From Perognathus longimembris pacificus (lineage: Eukaryota; Chordata; Mammalia; Rodentia; Heteromyidae): DNA of 64,000 nucleotides. Every line of letters starts with the position of its first letter. The first letter of the stretch is position 1. The notes under the pieces are model-generated. The model searched no databases, was not told the origin of the DNA, and saw nothing but the letters and a program-made list of their open reading frames with translations. The DNA lies in assembly GCF_023159225.1 (NCBI RefSeq), contig NC_063168.1, positions 49,059,776-49,123,775 of the forward strand. The letters are read 5' to 3'. Below are positions 33,286 to 45,425 of this stretch, piece after piece. The position numbers were made by a program, and so were the translations under genes.

Positions 33286-35120
33286 CCTGGGTTCCAAGAG
33301 TCCCTCTCTACCTTGATTCCCAGGGCCCATTTTGGTGAGTTGAGGACATCTATTTTCTTTGGAGAAGGAGGAAGTGAGAGGCTTTGGTGGGCTCCCAGCC
33401 CTGGGGCTGCAGGAGAGCAGCTGCCTTGCCCCCTCCCATCTCCCACAGTTTCCTGGAGGAGGCTCAAAGATCTCCAGCCGTTGGCCCCCTTCTCCCCAGC
33501 TTCCTGTCTGGGTCCAGAGAGACGTTTGGCCGTTAATGCAGCTGAACTGGGAGCCAGCTGGCCTGATGGGAGGGAGGACACTGGGAGGGAGTCAAGGGGC
33601 GGCCAGCATGAGGAGGGGGAGCTGGGCACCCGTTGAAGCCTGGGCTATGCTGAGTTCATCACAGGGATGCTCACATCCCCAGACTCAGAGCCTTTACACG
33701 GTAGCTGAGTTCGTTCAGGCCCAGCCTCTGGGCAAGACAAGATCTGGGCCAGGCGGCTAAGGCCTGGGCCACCTCTGAGCGCTGCAGCCCCCACAGGCAG
33801 ACTTTCCTACCAGCTGTGTGACTGGAGCCGGCCACTTATCTAGCTTCACCCCAGCTTCACAGCCACACAGGCTGATAAGCGGCAGAACCCGCACTGGAAC
33901 GGCTGAAGCAGGCATGTGAGGCACATGGCCGACACCCACAGGCCCTACACCCCCTGTGCCAGCTTTGCTGCCTCTGCCCATTCCTCAAACCTGCCTCCAG
34001 TACAGACCAGGCAGGCTCACAGAGGGTGGGTAGTGGACAGCCCTACCTGAAAGCCTACAGTGGATTGGGCAGGAGGCAGAGGGACTGTGCTAAGCACCTA
34101 CTGCAGCGTGCACGTGGGAGGGCTGTCAGGGAAGGATGCCTGGGGGAAAGCGGTCTAGAGCTCCATAGATGTGCAAGGGTGGGTGGTATTTGTCTCAGCA
34201 AGGGAAGAGGGATGAATTTACTTAGATGTAGAAGCAGGCAGCTACTTGCCCTGCACAAGTGATTAGGACAGAGAAGCCTTCTGTCCCATCCTCTAGTTCT
34301 GCTCCCCTAAGGAGCAGCCACTGGGGTCACTGTCTTACCTACTCGGGGGTGCAGGGGAGGGGAGGGCCAGAGTCACACAGTCCAGGAGACACAGCCCTAG
34401 AACTGGGGTAGGGAAGGCCCCGGGCCCTGGGGAGGCCTGTCCACAGACCCCAAGGCCAGCGAGGGCAAGGGGTGACTGAGGAGCTCTGCCCTATGGCACG
34501 CCCGCGCGTGTGTTCCTGGGAGAGGCTGTTTGCAGACAGGAAAGGCTATTTCTCCGTCCTAGGAGTGGGAATGGTGGGGGAAGCTTCCCTTTGGGGGTGC
34601 ACAAAGGGATGTTTGGGAGTACTCTGCAGACAGAGGAGGGTGCTGGGGCAGAGGGGTTACCCCGGCTTCTGCCCCTCCAGGCCCAGAATGGCACTGGCTC
34701 AGGAAACAGAGGCCAGGAGGAACCTTGACCAGTGAGAACACAGTGTGGTTGTCCTCACCCCCGAGGCCCGGAACGGACCTGCCTCTCTCCAGGGGACTAG
34801 AGCCTTTCTGAATCTCACCCATTGGACTGGGGCATCCTGGAAATGAGCCAGGTCTCCTGAGACATTGGCTTTCTGTTCTTCCCACCAGTGTCTCAGGGGA
34901 GCTAAGGCCTAGGCCTGTGGCCAGCAGACACTCTGCTTTTCCATGGTCTCCAGGACTGGCCATCCCAGGCCGGGCCTTCTCCCTGCAGGAAGGGGGACTG
35001 CAGAGGGGCTCCTGAGAGGCTAGAAATGAACAGAAAGGCATCATTTACAGAGTCCTGTGCAAAATGAAGACTCAGGGGTACTGCTCAAAATTTTGAAATT
35101 TTACGAAGGGGGCGAGGGAG
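33286..35120. other. intergenic unique sequence
   Basis: GC-moderate unique DNA. A MIR-like piece lies near 33805-33860 ('ccagctgtgtgactggagcc'). No gene recognised; the open frames show no protein-family features. Confidence 0.45.
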
Positions 35121-35123
35121 GGG

Positions 35124-35208
35124 TAGGCTAGAGATCTAGCTCAGTGGGAGAGCAATCGCAGGTACAAGGCCCTGGGTTCCACCACCAGCACCACAATAAA
35201 CAAACAAA
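35124..35208 (+). mobile_element. ID-like SINE
   Basis: 'gatctagctcagtgggagag' and 'aggccctgggttccaccacc', with a (CAAA)n tail. Confidence 0.85.
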
Positions 35209-35434
35209 CATTCCAGGGGGACAGGGGCAGATCATTAAATTAGCCATCAGGTCTCTTTAAGCGTCAGGTCCCATGAGCCTGTAAAGTGGGCACATGCCAG
35301 GAAGCTGGGCCTGAAGTTGGGGTGAGTGTTCTTAGAGGGACACTTGGTGGGGAAAGGAAAGGTGGCTGGAATAAGGGGCCAAGGGACAGGGGGACCTGGT
35401 ACTCCTGGATTATGAAAACAAGTGAAGAGATGCG

Positions 35435-35580
35435 AATGATGGTATAGGCCTTAATCCCAGCACTTGGGAGGCTAAGACAGGAGGATGAATTTGAGACCAG
35501 CCTGGGCTACGTATCAAGAGCCTTCTAAAATGAATGCATAAATAAATAAACATTAAAAACAAAACAAACAAAAACAGGGA
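35435..35580 (+). mobile_element. B1 SINE
   Basis: 'ccttaatcccagcacttggg' and 'gagaccagcctgggctacgt' are a recognisable B1 monomer without the shared right half; A-rich tail. Confidence 0.85.
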
Positions 35581-35764
35581 AGAATGAGACCTACTGGGTT
35601 AGAAGACACCAGATACATAGGGTCTGCAACATTGGAATTTGAACTTGACCTTAGGGGCAGACACCAAAGATTCCTGAGCCACAGGGAAGGAAGCAGGCGA
35701 GGTCAGGCCAGTGGGTCACACACTGTCAGACCTGGAAGGGTCTGTGAGTATCATTGCTCACCAT

Positions 35765-35860
35765 TCACTGAAGAGAAGAACAAGGCCTACAGCGGGACAG
35801 ACTTGTCTAAGTCACCCAGCGAGGGAGTGCAGCAGGCCAGAGCCCTGGCAGCTGAGTCTT
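35765..35860 (-). mobile_element. MIR-like relic
   Basis: 'cttgtctaagtcacccagcg' resembles the MIR antisense signature. Confidence 0.5.
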
Positions 35861-36396
35861 ACCTCGGGTTCTGTGGGAACTACATTGAGAATGGACACAC
35901 AGGGTGGAGAGGGCTGGAATGGGGCCTCTACTGCCTGTGTGGACCAGAGAGCAGGACACGGACACCCCAGGTCCTGGGTGCCCATTTCCCCTGGCCCATC
36001 TCTCCTCTGTCATTTCTGCCACCTTCCAAACTTGGCTCCAGGAGCTGTGCCTTACCTTGCCCTGGATGTGGGAAAATCCTGGCCCAGTGGTCTGCGGCTG
36101 GAGGGGAACATGGAATGGGGAGCCAAGGAAGGCCCATGAGGGTGCTCCCAACACAGCCTGGGTGCCCAAATCCAATGCTCTGTCTCCTTTCCACACCCCT
36201 GCACTCCAGGTCCAGATCCTGAGAGCCCCACGGACACATTCTTCAACCTCTGTGAGCCCATGGCGTCTCCTGAGACCCACGTATCCATGACTTCCCAGTG
36301 CTCTTTGGGAAATGGAGAACCTCCAAAGCAGCCCATGCAAATGTTTGCAAAAGAGATGCAAATATAAAGGTGAGCATCAACTATTAAAACTAACAT

Positions 36397-36602
36397 GGGG
36401 GCTGGGGATATAGCCTAGTGGCAAGAGTGCCTGCCTCGGATACACGAGGCCCTAGGTTCGATTCCCCAGCACCACATATACAGAAAACGGCCAGAAGCGA
36501 TGCTGTGGCTCAAGTGGCAGAGTGCTAGCCTTGAGCGGGAAGAAGCCAGGGACAGTGCTCAGGCCCTGAGTCCAAGGCCCAGGACTGGCCAAAAAAAAAA
36601 AA
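36397..36602 (+). mobile_element. family A dimeric SINE, full length
   Basis: 'ggggctggggatatagccta', 'aggttcgattccccagcacc' and the right half 'atgctgtggctcaagtggca', with a pure A tail. AAAACTAACAT occurs before (36386-36396) and again after the A tail (to 36610). Confidence 0.93.
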
Positions 36603-36610
36603 ACTAACAT

Positions 36611-38590
36611 GGGCTGAGAGCAGCTTAGCTCTTCTCCACTGTGCCCGGCCTGGGGGAGATTGGTGATTTTGTGGGAGTCCCTGCGGGTGGGTGGTGCCAC
36701 ACCCTCCCTTCCCCATGGGGTAGGAGTGGAAGATGGCCAAAGTGTTTCCTGGGCTTCTGAGTCCCCCCAGGGAAGCCTGGGGGTCACGGTGAGTCACACT
36801 GGTGAACAGTGTTCTGGGGAGGTGGGCCAGCGCAGAGGGGAGCAAGTAGGGCTGGAAGGATAAGCTTGGGAAGGGGTTCAGCACTTTTTCCCCAAAAGGA
36901 AAGCTCTAGGTGTCAGACTGAAAGTCCCCCTCAGGGCCACCCAGGGCCACCCTCCTCCCCCCCCCCCCCCGTGGAACTCATGAGGGGGCCACCCAGACAG
37001 TGAAGTGCTTGACACTGCCGTCCCCCGCCTCAGTTTCCCCATCTATAACGCAGTAATGGCTGAGGAAACCTCTGCACAGGAGTGGTTCTGGGCTATCTGG
37101 TTATGCTAAGATGATTTACAGAATTGGGGGAGGAGAGAAGTCTGTGAGAAGCTTCACAAAATGTCTGAAAGCCACGGAGCCTCTTTGTGAGGAAGTCAGA
37201 ACCCCAATGTGGAGCGTATGGGTCTCCTGGTGGCATCATTTCTCCTGGCCCAGTGCTGCTGGCGAGCCGAGATCAGCCCCCCCCCCCCCAGGCAGAGGTG
37301 CAGTCAGTACAGGGGACAGGAAGGCAAAAGGGGGGAAGCTGAGGCAGAGGCAGCTGTGGGAACAACAAGGTTGTCCAAATCCCTGGTTCTTTCCCACTAA
37401 GTCTTGGAACTGCCTAGCCTCAGTTTCCCCACCTTTGCCAGGCTTGCTCAAGGGGATGGCAAGGGAAGAGGCGTTGACCTGTGTGGAGTTAACTCCTGCC
37501 AGCACAGTTGTGCTTTGATAAGAACTCAGTTCTAGAAAGAGCCTGGGTGCTGCTGCTTCGGTCCCAGCTCTGCTCTGCGAGGCTAGCCAGCGAGCGCCCA
37601 CACCGCCTGCCGCCTCGGTCACAGGCAGGCCAGGCCTCAGGCTTGGCACCCCTCCCCCGGCTACACAGGGCGTTGAACTTCAAAGGACCGTTCCAACAGA
37701 CTCAGACGATTTCCTGCAGCTGTAGAGCCCCATTACCCCCGCCCCCCCCCAAGAGCTGGGGAAGCAAAAGCCTAGGGCCAGGCTAATCGGTGGGACTTCC
37801 TAGTGGGGTCCCAAGCCCCAAATGTCAGAAGAATGTGAAGGATGGCTTTTCAGGAGCAGCTCTTCTGTGATCCTTCAGTAAAGTCACTCTGGAGGCCATG
37901 TAGCCCAGGGTGCTGGGGAGGGGAGAGGGAGAGGACTCTGGTAAACAAGCCTGCCCAAAAGGATGTAACCTACTGACCTACCAGCCCCAGCTGCCCCCTC
38001 CTCCAGAAAGTCCACCAAGAATGCCTCGGGTGATGTGCTGACAGCTGCCAACCTGTAGGGAAAAATCCTTTGGGTGGGGGAGGGGGGTAGAAGAAAAAGA
38101 GGGGTGGAATGAACATTGACTAGGGGCCAAGCTCAAGCCCAGGACCCCAGGCGGGTGCCTGGGCAGGAGTAAGGGGCTTAGAAGCTCGGTGTGGGTCTGG
38201 CCCAAGGCAGACCATTTTTAGGTAGGCTCAGGTGCAGACAGAGATATTACAGACATTACGCCACAGCCTGACAGGTGGTTAATATTTAATCCCCTCCTTA
38301 ATCATTAACTCTGGGGCTGGCTGAGGAGGTACCAGGCTGTTGTCAAATCAGTAACCACAGGCCCAGGGAACAAGGTCCGCTGGATCTCCTAGCCTCCCTG
38401 TGCTGGGGGTGCTGGCTGGGTGGGGTCACCACTGGCCCTGGGGGCCCTGCGCTGCAGACTCCCGTGGCCATCTCCTCAGGGTATGGACAGACAATGAGGT
38501 GAGATAGAATCCCCCTGAGGCCCCATCCTTCTCTCCCTGAGGTGCTGACTGGTGGTCATTCAGCCTGGGTTCCAGCCCCTCCCCCTTCTT
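36611..38590. other. intergenic unique sequence
   Basis: Two poly-C runs (36957-36970 and 37277-37289) and MIR-like 'cctcagtttccccatctata' near 37030. The stretch 38270-38365 is motif-rich (see findings). No gene recognised. Confidence 0.45.
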
Positions 38591-38745
38591 TGCAGGCCAC
38601 GTGATCTTGGGCTAGACACATAGCCTCCTCTAGCCTCAGTTTCCTCACCTGTGCAATGAGGATAATTATTCACAGCTTGAAGGATTGTCATGAGACCTGA
38701 ATGAGATGCAGGTGGACAGGGAAGTATTTGCTAGACTGGAGACCA
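38590..38745 (+). mobile_element. MIR relic
   Basis: 'cctctagcctcagtttcctc', 'acctgtgcaatgaggataat' and 'aaggattgtcatgagacctg' follow the MIR core and 3' portion. Confidence 0.85.
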
Positions 38746-38841
38746 GCTAGTGTGAGAGGAAAGAGAGCGTCTCCAAATGGTGCAGAGCTGGAAGAAGAAA
38801 CAAATGCGAACATTCTTTTCTTCTTTCTTTTTTTTTTCTTT

Positions 38842-39084
38842 TTGTGCTTGTACTGGGGCTTGAACTCAGAACCTAGATGCTTTCCCTTGGCTTTTTTTTT
38901 TTTTGGCTCAAGGCTGGTGCTCTACTGCTCCCTCACGGTGCTACTTTTCGCTCTTTTTTTGTGGCTAATTGGCGATCAGAGTCTCATGGACTTCCCTGCC
39001 CAGGCTGGATTCAAACCTCTGTCTTCAGATTTCCGCTTCCTGAGTAGTTAGGATTACAGGCGTGAGCCACTGGTACCCGGCTTG
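38842..39084 (-). mobile_element. family B SINE, antisense
   Basis: 'gtactggggcttgaactcag' ... 'cctgagtagttaggattaca' ... 'gtgagccactggtacccgg'. Long T-runs mark the tail side. Confidence 0.9.
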
Positions 39085-40299
39085 AAAGGCAGTTCTCTTC
39101 AATGGAGGTCATCTTGGTTCAGTTAAGCTGCTGCGTATTAACAGGGCAGTGTCAGTCCAGCTCCCAAGCTGGGCTGGGGTGGGGGTTGATGTGAGAAAGA
39201 GTAGACTTCACTCTCACTCTCCAGGAGCCAGGGTGCCCAGTTTCCAGGGCTGAACCAGAACACTAAGACGACAGTGCTGGTGAGCGAGGTCAGCAGGTCA
39301 GGGCCTCGGGTAGGCGGGCGGGTGGGAGGATATGCGGGCTGGAAGATCAGAACAAGCTTCAGGGGGTGAGCTGGGCATGGAGAGTCCTGAGGGATGAGTA
39401 GGAGTTGGGTGGAGTTGAGGAGAGAGGGCTCATGTGCTATATGTGTTCACAGAAGTGACAGAATCAGACACGTCAGCAGACCATCCAAACATGCAGCTTG
39501 TTGCAAGGGTCACGTGACTCCCACTTCACCGCACTTCAAATAGATACCTATCCCCTGCACAGATGCACACATACACACACCCATGGGTGCACGCAACAGC
39601 TCTAAGTGAGGGCAGGCATATCTTCCACCAGCTGGGGCCTGAGGCTGCCTAACGGTCTACTTAGTTCACAGACTGTGCAGTTCTGGGCTTAATACACACA
39701 GAGAGCTGAATGCCTGTGGGGTCTTGATAGCTTTACACTGGGTGAAGAGGCTGAAAGTAGTTGTGGTCCAGGCTGGGACACTAGCTGGGAGCTCAGCCTG
39801 GCATTGGGATCTAAACACATCCACGAAGGCACAGGGCAATACAAGTCTGGCATCAGCAAGTGGGGCTTCTTGGAGGAGGTAGCATGGAGCTGGCCTTGGG
39901 AAGGAAGAATTCGAGGGGGCAGAGAGAAGTGTTTGGAAGGTACTAGAACCCCCAGGATCCAAGTCCCCAGCCCTCCCCCTGGGTAATGTGCTCACATTCC
40001 AAGCTGAGGCTGGACCCAGGCCCCTAGAGCCAAAACAAAGCCAGGCAGTGACTCCTGAGAAGTCAGGCTGAGGGTTAGCAGAACTGTTTTTCACTGAGCT
40101 CCCTCCCAGAGGGGCTCTGAGGACCAGGGGTGAGATGGCGAGATGGGCTTCCTGCCCTGAGGACCTTTTAGTTGGGTGGCCAGGACAAGCCTTGCACCCT
40201 GGTAGGCAAGGAGTCTAAAAGAGGTTCAGACAGCCATAGGGCAGGCCATGGGTGATTCTGAGTCCAGACTCAGGATCCTGAGAGTGGCTTCTAAATCCA

Positions 40300-40440
40300 A
40301 TTTCTATCCATCCTGCTGCGTGACCTCGATCCTATTTCCCAACCTCTCTGGGGCTTGGTTTCTTGACTAAGGAGACAAAGGGGATGGTGACAAGTTGGTG
40401 AGGGTTGTTGTGTGACACACAGTAAGGCCTACGGCTGCTT
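40300..40440 (+). mobile_element. MIR relic
   Basis: 'ctgctgcgtgacctcgatcc' and 'acctctctggggcttggttt'. Confidence 0.65.
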
Positions 40441-41721
40441 GAAGGACACCTCGCTCCTGACTAGCACCTGCCAAGAGGCTTCCTGAAGGAGTCCCCGAAG
40501 TCCCAGAGAGAAGGAAGACATCCCTCTCCTGAAGAGGGGTGCAGAGTAATAAAAGAACCAGGCATGGCTGCCCCCCCCCCCCCACCAGGCATTCTGTATG
40601 GCTACCATTGTGGCCTGTAGGGCAGTGGGGAATGGTCAGCCTACCTTGGGGAGGGGAGCTTTGGAAGGCTGATGTCTGTGGGCTTGGAGGGAGAAGTGGA
40701 GACACCGGCCTTCAGGGCTAGACGCAGCACAAGAAGGCACCCTGAGCTCTGGGCTCAGGTGGGGCTGGGAGCTGGTTCATACCAGCAGGAAAGGGGCCAT
40801 GCTGAACCTCCCTCTGAGGGTCTGTCTCCCTAGCTGGACTCAATTGTGCCCTGCACTGAACTCCACTGAAGAGTCTTAGGCTATCTGAGCCCTGCCCCTT
40901 GGCCGATCTTCTCTGTGACTGGCCCAATGGCAATGATCCTCACTTTTCCCACCTGTTTGATGGGTACAAGATAGCCTTGCCCGGTGTCCTTCTCCTGTGG
41001 TGCTGGGGAAGTGCTTGAGGACGTCTAGCTTCTTCTCTGGACAACATCTGGCTAAGAATCAGGCTGGCTAGCTCATGGCGGGGGTGGAGCCAGGTCACAA
41101 TTTTGCTTCTTTCTTCTTGAGGGCCCCCCCTAGCTTATCTGAGTCCAGGCAGAACTGGGGTGGGTGAGGAAGGGGTGCTTCTCCAGCAGCCAGATAGCAG
41201 AAGGGAAGATAAAAGGTGCAGGCCCAGCAACGAGCATGGGAGCTGTGGGACCAGCAAGGTGGGGTGGGGGGTGGAGTTGCCCACACAGAGGATCCCTATG
41301 CCCACAGGCCAGCCCGGTGCAGCCTGCCCTCTCACCACCTTATCACCGTCCCCAGCGGGTGGAGGAGAAAAGAAGAGGCATTTGAGGTTGGGGTGGCCTT
41401 TGGACACTGTTTCAGGGGACCAATGGGGGCAGAGGCCAGTCTATGGGGTAATAGTAGGATGACCAACTGGTCCTGTTTGCCAGGGGCTTTCCCTGTTTTA
41501 GCCCTGAAGGCAGATCTGGGAAACCACAGTTAGGAGCATATCAGGCTAGTTGTCAGAAGAGTCAGGGACTGTCCAGGTGTCCACACTGAAAGTCCCCCTT
41601 CCAGAGGGGGTGGTCAAGGAGGCAACTGGGACCAGTGAATACGATGAGGGACCAGATAGGTCCTCCCCCTTCCCCCCCCCACCCTTTCTTCTTTCTCTCC
41701 TCCTCTATGTCTTCTACATAT

Positions 41722-42150
41722 GTATAAGTACTTGGGCTTGAACTCAGGGCTGGAGCACTGTCCCTTAGCTTTTTCTCTCAAGGCTGGCACTCTACCATTG
41801 GAACCACAGCTCTACCTCCAATCTTTTCCTGGTTAATTGGAGGTAAGATTCTCACAGAAGCTGGCCCCTGGTAGCTCAGACCTATATTCCTAGCTACTCA
41901 GGAGGCTGAGATCTGAGGATCACAGTTCACAGCCAGCCTGACCAAGAAAACTGGAAGTGGTGCTGTGACTCAAAGTGGTAGGGTGCTAGCCTTGAGCAAA
42001 AAAGCTCAGTGCCCAGGCCCTGAATTTAAGACCCATGACTGACTGAAAAACAAACAAAAACCTCACAGATTTTTCTGCCTAGGCGGGTTTTGAACTGAGA
42101 TCCTCAGTTCAAAGCTAGGATTACAGGTGTGCGCCAAAGCTACCAGGTCT
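41722..42150 (-). mobile_element. family B SINE, antisense, split by a sense copy
   Basis: The right-half side is 41722-41858 and the B1-like side is about 42062-42150. The break falls in the same region as other nested events, next to 'tctcacaga'. Confidence 0.8.
41859..42061 (+). mobile_element. family B SINE, nested
   Basis: 'agctggcccctggtagctca' ... 'gtgctgtgactcaaagtggt' ... A-rich tail. CTCACAGA flanks it (41851-41858 and 42062-42069). Confidence 0.85.
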
Positions 42151-42584
42151 TTTCCTCATGCTTACCAGTTCCAGGTATCCTCAGTGCATGCTTCGCATAG
42201 GCAGGAGTGGAACACATAGACAGATCTCCCATTTTGTATGGAGATGACCAGTTTAGATTTCAGAGCCCCTTCCTAGAGGGCCCCTGTCTCTGCCAAGGCT
42301 GGAACGAGTAGAGGGGAGGTGGTGTGTTTGACAGGCTCCTGGAGACTCATGACCTGCTGTTCATTGGCCATTTGGAACCTTCTCAGGAGGAAGGGTCTCA
42401 AGCCAGGCTCTGCCCCATCACTTGCAGTTCCTGCTTGGAGACACCATAGGCTACAGATGTGGCCAGCAGACCTGCTCAGAGACCAGAAATGGCTCAAATT
42501 TAAGGTGTAAACCACAATCACCCTGCTGACAGGATGGCCTTTCCTGACATTGGTGCCTGCCAAAGACATGGAAATCCCAGAAGC

Positions 42585-42624
42585 TGGGCTGGGAATATGG
42601 CCTAGTGGCAAGAGTGCTTGCTTC
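42585..42624 (+). mobile_element. 40-bp tailless family A SINE fragment with 14-bp TSD
   Basis: The insert is only the first 40 bp of the family A left half, starting TGGGCTGGGAATATGGCC and stopping at CTTGCTTC, with no A tail. GAAATCCCAGAAGC flanks it perfectly at 42571-42584 and 42625-42638. See findings. Confidence 0.88.
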
Positions 42625-42639
42625 GAAATCCCAGAAGCC

Positions 42640-44785
42640 CCTGGGCCCTGGTGTCTCCATCTCAGATGGGCCTAGGCCAATCAGCATGGGCCCCAAACCT
42701 AATGGGCAGAGAAGAGTGTTGGTGGAAAATCAAGAGGGAAGTGCCTGGGGGCTAGGAAGTCCCTCATACCACCTCCTATAGACCTGCTGAGCCATGTATG
42801 GATTTGAGAGACCCTTCAAGAATCCCCTGCTCCCTGGGTAGACAGTCTGGCCAAGCTAATGGTGGACTTGCTATTAATATAGAGTTGCCAAATGAGCCAA
42901 ACTGATCCAGCTCTGCTCCATCTCCTTTTTACCCAACATCACTCCTATTGATTTTGCCTTTTCATAAGTACATTATCTCCCTCCCCAAAGTCCTGGCCCT
43001 TGTCTGGTTCCCTCTGAATCCCACTGCCTCCCAAGTAGTAAGCTCAGTAAATGTGCGGACAATTAATGTGTGGGTCATGAAGTTTCAGCCAGACAGGGAC
43101 CCTGGGGTGAAGGGCTGGTAAAGGGAGCTCAGGAAGGGGCCCGGGGGCCCTGGATGTTCTGGAGGAGACAGCCAGAATAGATGCCTGTGTCTGTCTAGCT
43201 CAGCCTTCCCTCCCTCCTGCACCAGACTGAGCTACCAGACCAAACTGTGTGAACAAATGGTGCTGGATCCCTCCAGACAGACTAGCTAGGGACTTCCTAA
43301 GTCTTCAGGGAGCCTCAGGGATGGGGACTGAGATGAGGAGACCAATTGGGGGGGGGGGGGCTGGCAGCCTCGGGGGAGAGGCTGAGGAAGAGGTGCTGAG
43401 GGCAGGCAACCCTGGCAGCCTGGTCTTTGAAGGGCTGGCCTTCCTGAGGAGGCTTCTTTAATGCCCCCAATTAAGCCATTGCCGGAAGCCTTTAACAGCC
43501 CCCTAAGCCTTTTAAGGACCGCCCTTTTGTTAGGCAGCCAGGCCGTTTATGCAAAAAGAGAGCTGGCCAGACAGGGCCTTTCTTCACTTTCCTCCACAAG
43601 GCCAGTCGACTTCCAACTCCACACTGCTGCCTTAGAGGCTGTTTGTTGGGGAATCAAAGGCTGGGGAATCTGCTTTGATCTGGGGTAGCGCAGTCCTTCC
43701 TGACTCCCCAGCTCCTGCCCCTTCCTGAAGTCTCTTGGGCCTTGGAGCAGTTTAGTGCATTCACCACTGTTCACAGTGGGGTCCTTGGGGTCCTAGGCCC
43801 TTGTGGCCAGATGGATGGATGGATCTCTTCTGAGATCTCTGGAGAAATGCCAGGCCCCAGCCCTAAGATCTGGCATTCATTTTCTAATGTTCTCCCAGGT
43901 AGTGGGGAGACTACTGCTCTACAATTCCCTTCCCCAGATTCCTTCTTCCTCCAAAGCAAGATCAGGTGTAGACTGTAGACATGCAACCAGCAAGGGTACA
44001 GCGAGGGCATGATTACCTCTGCTTCCCAAGTTTCCTAAAACGGAGCCTTCTCGGTGAATTGGAGCTCCTTGGATGACCCCAAATGGCAGGTTTCCATTTG
44101 GTTGACATCAAAACCCATTACCTCTGGTTTCCACATCTGTTCCCTCATTTTCTCCCCAGGCTGGCCCGAAGCAGGCCACACAGGCTCCCCAGTGCAGGGA
44201 AGAGGCTGGAGTCCCAGAAAGTTGGATGAACCTGAGTCCCTGGGAAGGCTGAGAAGAAAATTCAGGAACGCCCCTCCCCCCATCTCAGGGCCTGCCTCTC
44301 CCGCAGGGTCACACAGCACAAAAGCCCGGTGGGGGCTGATTGGACGGCTCCCCTTCCACTTCCCAACGGGTTCTTGGTTAGGGACTCAAGGAAGGAGATT
44401 CTTCCTAAACAAAGCCCCACTTAGGCAATCAAAAGCCAGAGGCTACCAGATCCCCACCTTTTCCCTTTCCCATCCCCTTTCTCTTCTCATGGAATCTGTA
44501 GGTTGTTCAGAACTCCTGGCATTCTTTGTTCTCTTCCTCACCCCCAACTAATTGCCATGGCTGCTCTCAACTCACATTTCCAACTGAGACCTCAGCTGCA
44601 GTCTTGATGTGGGCTCCTTGAAAAGCTAGACAAGGCCTAGAGCACAATAGAGAGGCCCAGGGCCTAGGACAAAGGTTTCCATGGTGGGCAGGTCTTGAGT
44701 GAGAGACAGAGCCCACTGAGCCTGCCACAAGACTACAGCAGCCCCGCAAGGCAGGTGAGGTTGAGAACCCCAGAGGGTTGTGTGG
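42640..44785. other. intergenic unique sequence
   Basis: A poly-G run (43348-43360) is followed by an AT-rich stretch (43445-43560) carrying an octamer-like ATGCAAA at 43549-43555. No gene or young repeat recognised. Confidence 0.45.
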
Positions 44786-44786
44786 T

Positions 44787-44788
<2 letters not shown>

Positions 44789-44848
<60 letters not shown>
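44789..44848. repeat. compound (GT)n(GA)n microsatellite at a SINE tail
   Basis: About 16 GT units followed by about 14 GA units, adjoining the tail side of the antisense family B SINE at 44850. Confidence 0.95.
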
Positions 44849-44849
<1 letters not shown>

Positions 44850-44853
<4 letters not shown>

Positions 44854-45068
44854 CGTGTCAGTAATAGGGCTTCACATCAGGGCCTGGGTGCTGTCCTTGG
44901 GCTTTTTTGCTCAAAGACTGGCACTCTACTACTTGAGTAAGTCTACTTCCAGCTGTTGGGCAGTTCCTGGGAGACAAATGTGGCTCAGACTTTCCTTCCT
45001 AGGCTTGCTTAGAACCATGGTCCTCAGATCTCAGCCTCTTGAGTAGTTAGGATTACAGTGCCAGGCTG
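44850..45068 (-). mobile_element. family B SINE, antisense
   Basis: 'atagggcttcacatcagggc' ... 'cttgagtagttaggattaca' ... 'gtgccaggctg'; diverged. Confidence 0.82.
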
Positions 45069-45344
45069 TGGGTGAATCTTTTGGCAAATGTCTTCTGTCT
45101 AGGGCCAGAGTCACCATTCTAGGTTTTGAGGATTTCATCTCTGTCGCAGCTATCCAACCTTGCTGTACCCAAGATGTGAATGTGATGGTGTTCCAAGAGC
45201 ACTTTCCTTTATGCACACTGAAACTTTAATTATATATGCCCAAAATGTATGTTCTCTGCCATATGTAAAACCCAAGCTAGTTCTTTGGCTGAACCAGAGC
45301 AGAAACAAACAGTGGGCTATGGTTTGCTGACCTTTGTGATCAGT

Positions 45345-45425
45345 GTTGGATTCAAGTGCTGGTTATATCATTAACCAATAGTGTGGCCCCAGGCAAGTTA
45401 ATGAGCCTCTCTCTGGAGCTAGAGG
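45345..45425 (+). mobile_element. MIR-like relic
   Basis: 'gtggccccaggcaagttaat' and 'gagcctctctctggagctag'. Confidence 0.6.
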
